From JASFTV01 sp050050615 (GTDB lineage: Bacteria; Desulfobacterota; DSM-4660; Desulfatiglandales; HGW-15): a stretch of DNA of 7,523 nucleotides. Made by a program: the position numbers and the translations under genes. Shown here in pieces: positions 5,759 to 7,523 of the stretch. The stretch is from contig JASFTV010000162.1 in NCBI GenBank assembly GCA_050050615.1, forward strand, positions 1-7,523, read 5' to 3'. Each line of letters starts with the position of its first letter. Within the stretch, counting starts at the first letter, position 1. Below the pieces are notes generated by a model. It did not search any database. It saw nothing but the letters and a program-made list of their open reading frames with translations, and was not told the origin of the DNA.

Positions 5759-7120
5759 ATGGAGGGGAAAATGATTGGAGGTATGAAGGCTTGTCAGTGT
5801 GAGACACCCGATGACGTTAGAAAGATCGTAAAGGAGAGAAACATCAGTTTTATCCAATTCTGGTTCACGGATGTCTTGGGTGTTTTAAAGAGTTTTGCCA
5901 TAACGCCCTCCGAGCTGGATGAGGGCCTTATTGAAGGGATGGGCTTTGACGGGTCTTCCATCGAGGGTTTTGCGAGGATTCAAGAAAGTGATATGATCGC
6001 AAAGCCGGATCCGACCACCTTTCAATTAGTGCCCTGGAGAGGGGATGATCGGCCGGTGGCACGCATGTTTTGTGACATTCTCAATCCCGATGGGACGCCC
6101 TATGAAGGGGATCCTCGTTGGGTCTTCAAAAGGCTTTTGGAAAAGGTGGCTGACCAAGGCTACATCTTTTATCTCGGACCTGAGTTGGAATACTTCTATT
6201 TCAAAAACGAGAAGTGTACAGAGATCCTGGACACGGGCGGCTATTTCGATTCAAGGCCCCTTGATATGGGAAGCAATCTGAGGAGAGATACTATCTTCAC
6301 GCTCCAGTCGATGGGGATTGAAGTGGAATATAGCCATCATGAGGTTGCCCCCAGCCAGCATGAGATCGATCTCCGGTATGATCAAGGTTTGCGGATGGCG
6401 GACAAGACCATGACCTACCGCCTTGTGGTCAAGGAGATAGCGCGTGAGCACGGTGTCCACGCCACTTTCATGCCAAAACCGATCTTCGGCGAAAACGGAA
6501 GCGGCATGCATGTCCATCAATCTCTTTTTGAGGGAGAAAAGAACGCCTTCTATGATGCAAACGATAAATACAATTTGTCTCACATAGCAAAGCATTATAT
6601 CGCCGGTTTGTTGCACCATGCGCCAGAGATCACGGCTGTGACGAACCAGTGGGTCAACTCCTACAAGAGACTTGTGCCCGGCTATGAGGCCCCGGTCTAT
6701 GTATCATGGGCCCGAAGGAACAGGTCTACCATGATCAGAGTGCCTATGTATAAGCCCGGCAAGGAGATGGCCACACGGATGGAGTTCCGTTCCCCTGATC
6801 CTTCATGCAATCCCTACCTCGCCTTTGCCGTGATGTTGGGGGCCGGTATGGACGGCATTGAGAAGAAAATGGAATTGCCGGACCCTATTGAAGAGGATAT
6901 TTTTGAAATGAATCCTGCCGAAAGAAGAGCCCACGGCATCACCGATCTGCCGGGGAACCTTTATGCAGCCATCCTGGAAGCGGAGAAGAGCCAATTGGTC
7001 CGGGATATTCTAGGAGACCATATTTTTAACAAATTTATTGAAAATAAGAAGATTGAGTGGGATCAGTACAGAACGCATGTGAGCCAGTTCGAGATTGAGA
7101 GGTATCTCCCAAAACTTTGA
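5759..7120 (+). CDS. glnA: Glutamine synthetase type I, GSI-alpha subtype
   Basis: A cytosolic enzyme condensing ammonia with glutamate, using ATP, to give glutamine; the family forms dodecamers. The 453-residue protein has the full GSI signature set: FDGSSIEGFARIQESDM (63-79), PELEYF with metal glutamates E142 and E144, EVAPSQHEIDLR (195-206), NGSGMHVHQS (246-255) with H251, the YEAPVYVSWARRNRS flap and substrate loop (309-323), and MEFRSPDPSCNPYLAFA (341-357). The length and lack of the ~25-residue insertion fit GSI-alpha. At the place of the enteric adenylylation tyrosine (NLYDLPPEE) it reads DIFEMNPAE, with F382, so GlnE control is unlikely. R73 matches the arginine used for glutamine feedback inhibition in Bacillus GlnA. 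The ATG at 5759 is preceded by GAAGGGGG (5743-5750) at 8 nt; ATGs at 5771 and 5783 are less well spaced. It is a single gene with long untranslated flanks and no nearby glnB or ntrBC. Confidence 0.97.
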   Translation: MEGKMIGGMKACQCETPDDVRKIVKERNISFIQFWFTDVLGVLKSFAITPSELDEGLIEGMGFDGSSIEGFARIQESDMIAKPDPTTFQLVPWRGDDRPVARMFCDILNPDGTPYEGDPRWVFKRLLEKVADQGYIFYLGPELEYFYFKNEKCTEILDTGGYFDSRPLDMGSNLRRDTIFTLQSMGIEVEYSHHEVAPSQHEIDLRYDQGLRMADKTMTYRLVVKEIAREHGVHATFMPKPIFGENGSGMHVHQSLFEGEKNAFYDANDKYNLSHIAKHYIAGLLHHAPEITAVTNQWVNSYKRLVPGYEAPVYVSWARRNRSTMIRVPMYKPGKEMATRMEFRSPDPSCNPYLAFAVMLGAGMDGIEKKMELPDPIEEDIFEMNPAERRAHGITDLPGNLYAAILEAEKSQLVRDILGDHIFNKFIENKKIEWDQYRTHVSQFEIERYLPKL

Positions 7121-7410
7121 TAGATGCCGCAAATGCAGACCCTATGTGTGTGGTCAGAGGTTATGGGGTCTGATTGGATCCTAGAAGTCCGGTCCTTAGG
7201 GCCTCCGGCTCGCAGAGCGGGGTCACGAGTAGCAGGTTGGGCCGCTTTTCTATTGGCCGCATCCAAAATGTGATGAGGCCTCAAACAGTCCTGTGGGGTG
7301 TCAGATAAAGAGCTGGTTATGACGGCTGAATCGGAGAACTGCAGTGGTGGGCCGGGGAATGGATGAACGGCTATCTCATGCCAATACTCCATTAATCCAT
7401 TACAGCGGGC
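7121..7410. other. Intergenic stretch with no convincing gene
   Basis: No frame here has a binding site and family resemblance. The longest open frame runs on the minus strand (7413 to 7063) but overlaps the glnA 3' end and has the composition of translated non-coding DNA. Small repeats are present: CCATTA twice (7389-7394 and 7397-7402), GGCCGC twice (7240s and 7250s), and a long-range inverted pair GCAGTGG (7341-7347) / CCACTGC (7410-7416). Confidence 0.45.
7136..7172 (+). repeat. Inverted repeat just downstream of glnA
   Basis: CAGACCC (7136-7142) pairs exactly with GGGTCTG (7166-7172) across a 23-nt loop, starting 15 nt after the glnA stop. No T-run follows, so a Rho-independent terminator is not shown, though a 3' stabilising stem is possible. 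Confidence 0.3.
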
Positions 7411-7504
7411 CACTGCTGTGCAAAATAAATCGAAAAGAGGCTTCTAAACGAGCTAAGTGCCTGTATTTACAAGATGTCCCATGGTACCCAAAATTCAGGT
7501 TCCC
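7411..7504. repeat. Diverged ~94-bp repeat, copy B (right of glnA)
   Basis: Partner of 5372-5465, same orientation and same length, about 2.04 kb away. Copy B starts CACTGCTGTG and ends AATTCAGGTTCCC near the window edge, so the element may continue beyond it. The left limit is set by loss of similarity; a weaker resemblance (TAAT at the matching offset) hints that homology once extended further left. Confidence 0.65.
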
Positions 7505-7523
7505 ATGAGCACCGAGTCGCGAG

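Noticed and set aside
7063..7413. 116-codon minus-strand ORF downstream of glnA.
   Set aside because: It overlaps the glnA 3' end, has a proline/arginine-rich composition typical of translated non-coding DNA, and its start lies at repeat copy B.

Overview
The window looks like chromosomal DNA of a Gram-negative bacterium, most likely a Desulfobacterota (deltaproteobacterial) lineage. This is inference from gene style: a short GSI-alpha type glutamine synthetase, a WecA/GT4/deacetylase surface-glycan cassette, and REP-like intergenic palindromes. No rRNA or other taxonomic marker is present, so the assignment is tentative. I see no CRISPR array, tRNA, rRNA or intact insertion sequence.

Layout. 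(1) 1-153 is a leader with a sigma70-like promoter whose spacer carries a tandem 9-bp repeat. (2) 154-1572 (+) is a GC-rich sodium:solute symporter. (3) 1573-1813 is the gap between convergent genes; it holds two hairpin-forming palindromes, one resembling a REP-type interspersed repeat. (4) 1814-5119 (-) is a three-gene polysaccharide cassette, read right to left: a deacetylase-fold protein that has lost its metal ligands, a GT4 glycosyltransferase, and a WecA/MraY-family polyprenyl-phosphate sugar-1-phosphate transferase. The transferase overlaps the glycosyltransferase by 11 bp and probably starts at TTG. A 62-codon ORF (5116-5304) ends in an ATGA overlap with the deacetylase start and may be the remnant of another gene of the set. 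(5) 5305-5758 is a long divergent intergenic region with a terminator-like inverted repeat at its edge, a diverged ~94-bp repeat, a leader hairpin and a small palindrome. (6) 5759-7120 (+) is glnA. (7) 7121-7523 has no convincing gene; it holds inverted repeats and a second copy of the ~94-bp repeat, in the same orientation as the first, so the two copies bracket glnA.

How the genes fit together. The WecA-like enzyme would load a sugar-1-phosphate onto undecaprenyl phosphate at the inner membrane, and the GT4 enzyme would add a later sugar on the cytoplasmic face. The deacetylase-like protein would normally trim N-acetyl groups, but here it is probably a non-catalytic member. GlnA assimilates ammonia and, being of the alpha type without the adenylylation tyrosine, is probably controlled by feedback rather than by GlnE. 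I see no direct functional link between glnA, the symporter and the glycan cassette.

The strongest oddities are the intact-frame pseudo-deacetylase and the paired diverged repeats flanking glnA. I did not find a clearly new multi-gene system.
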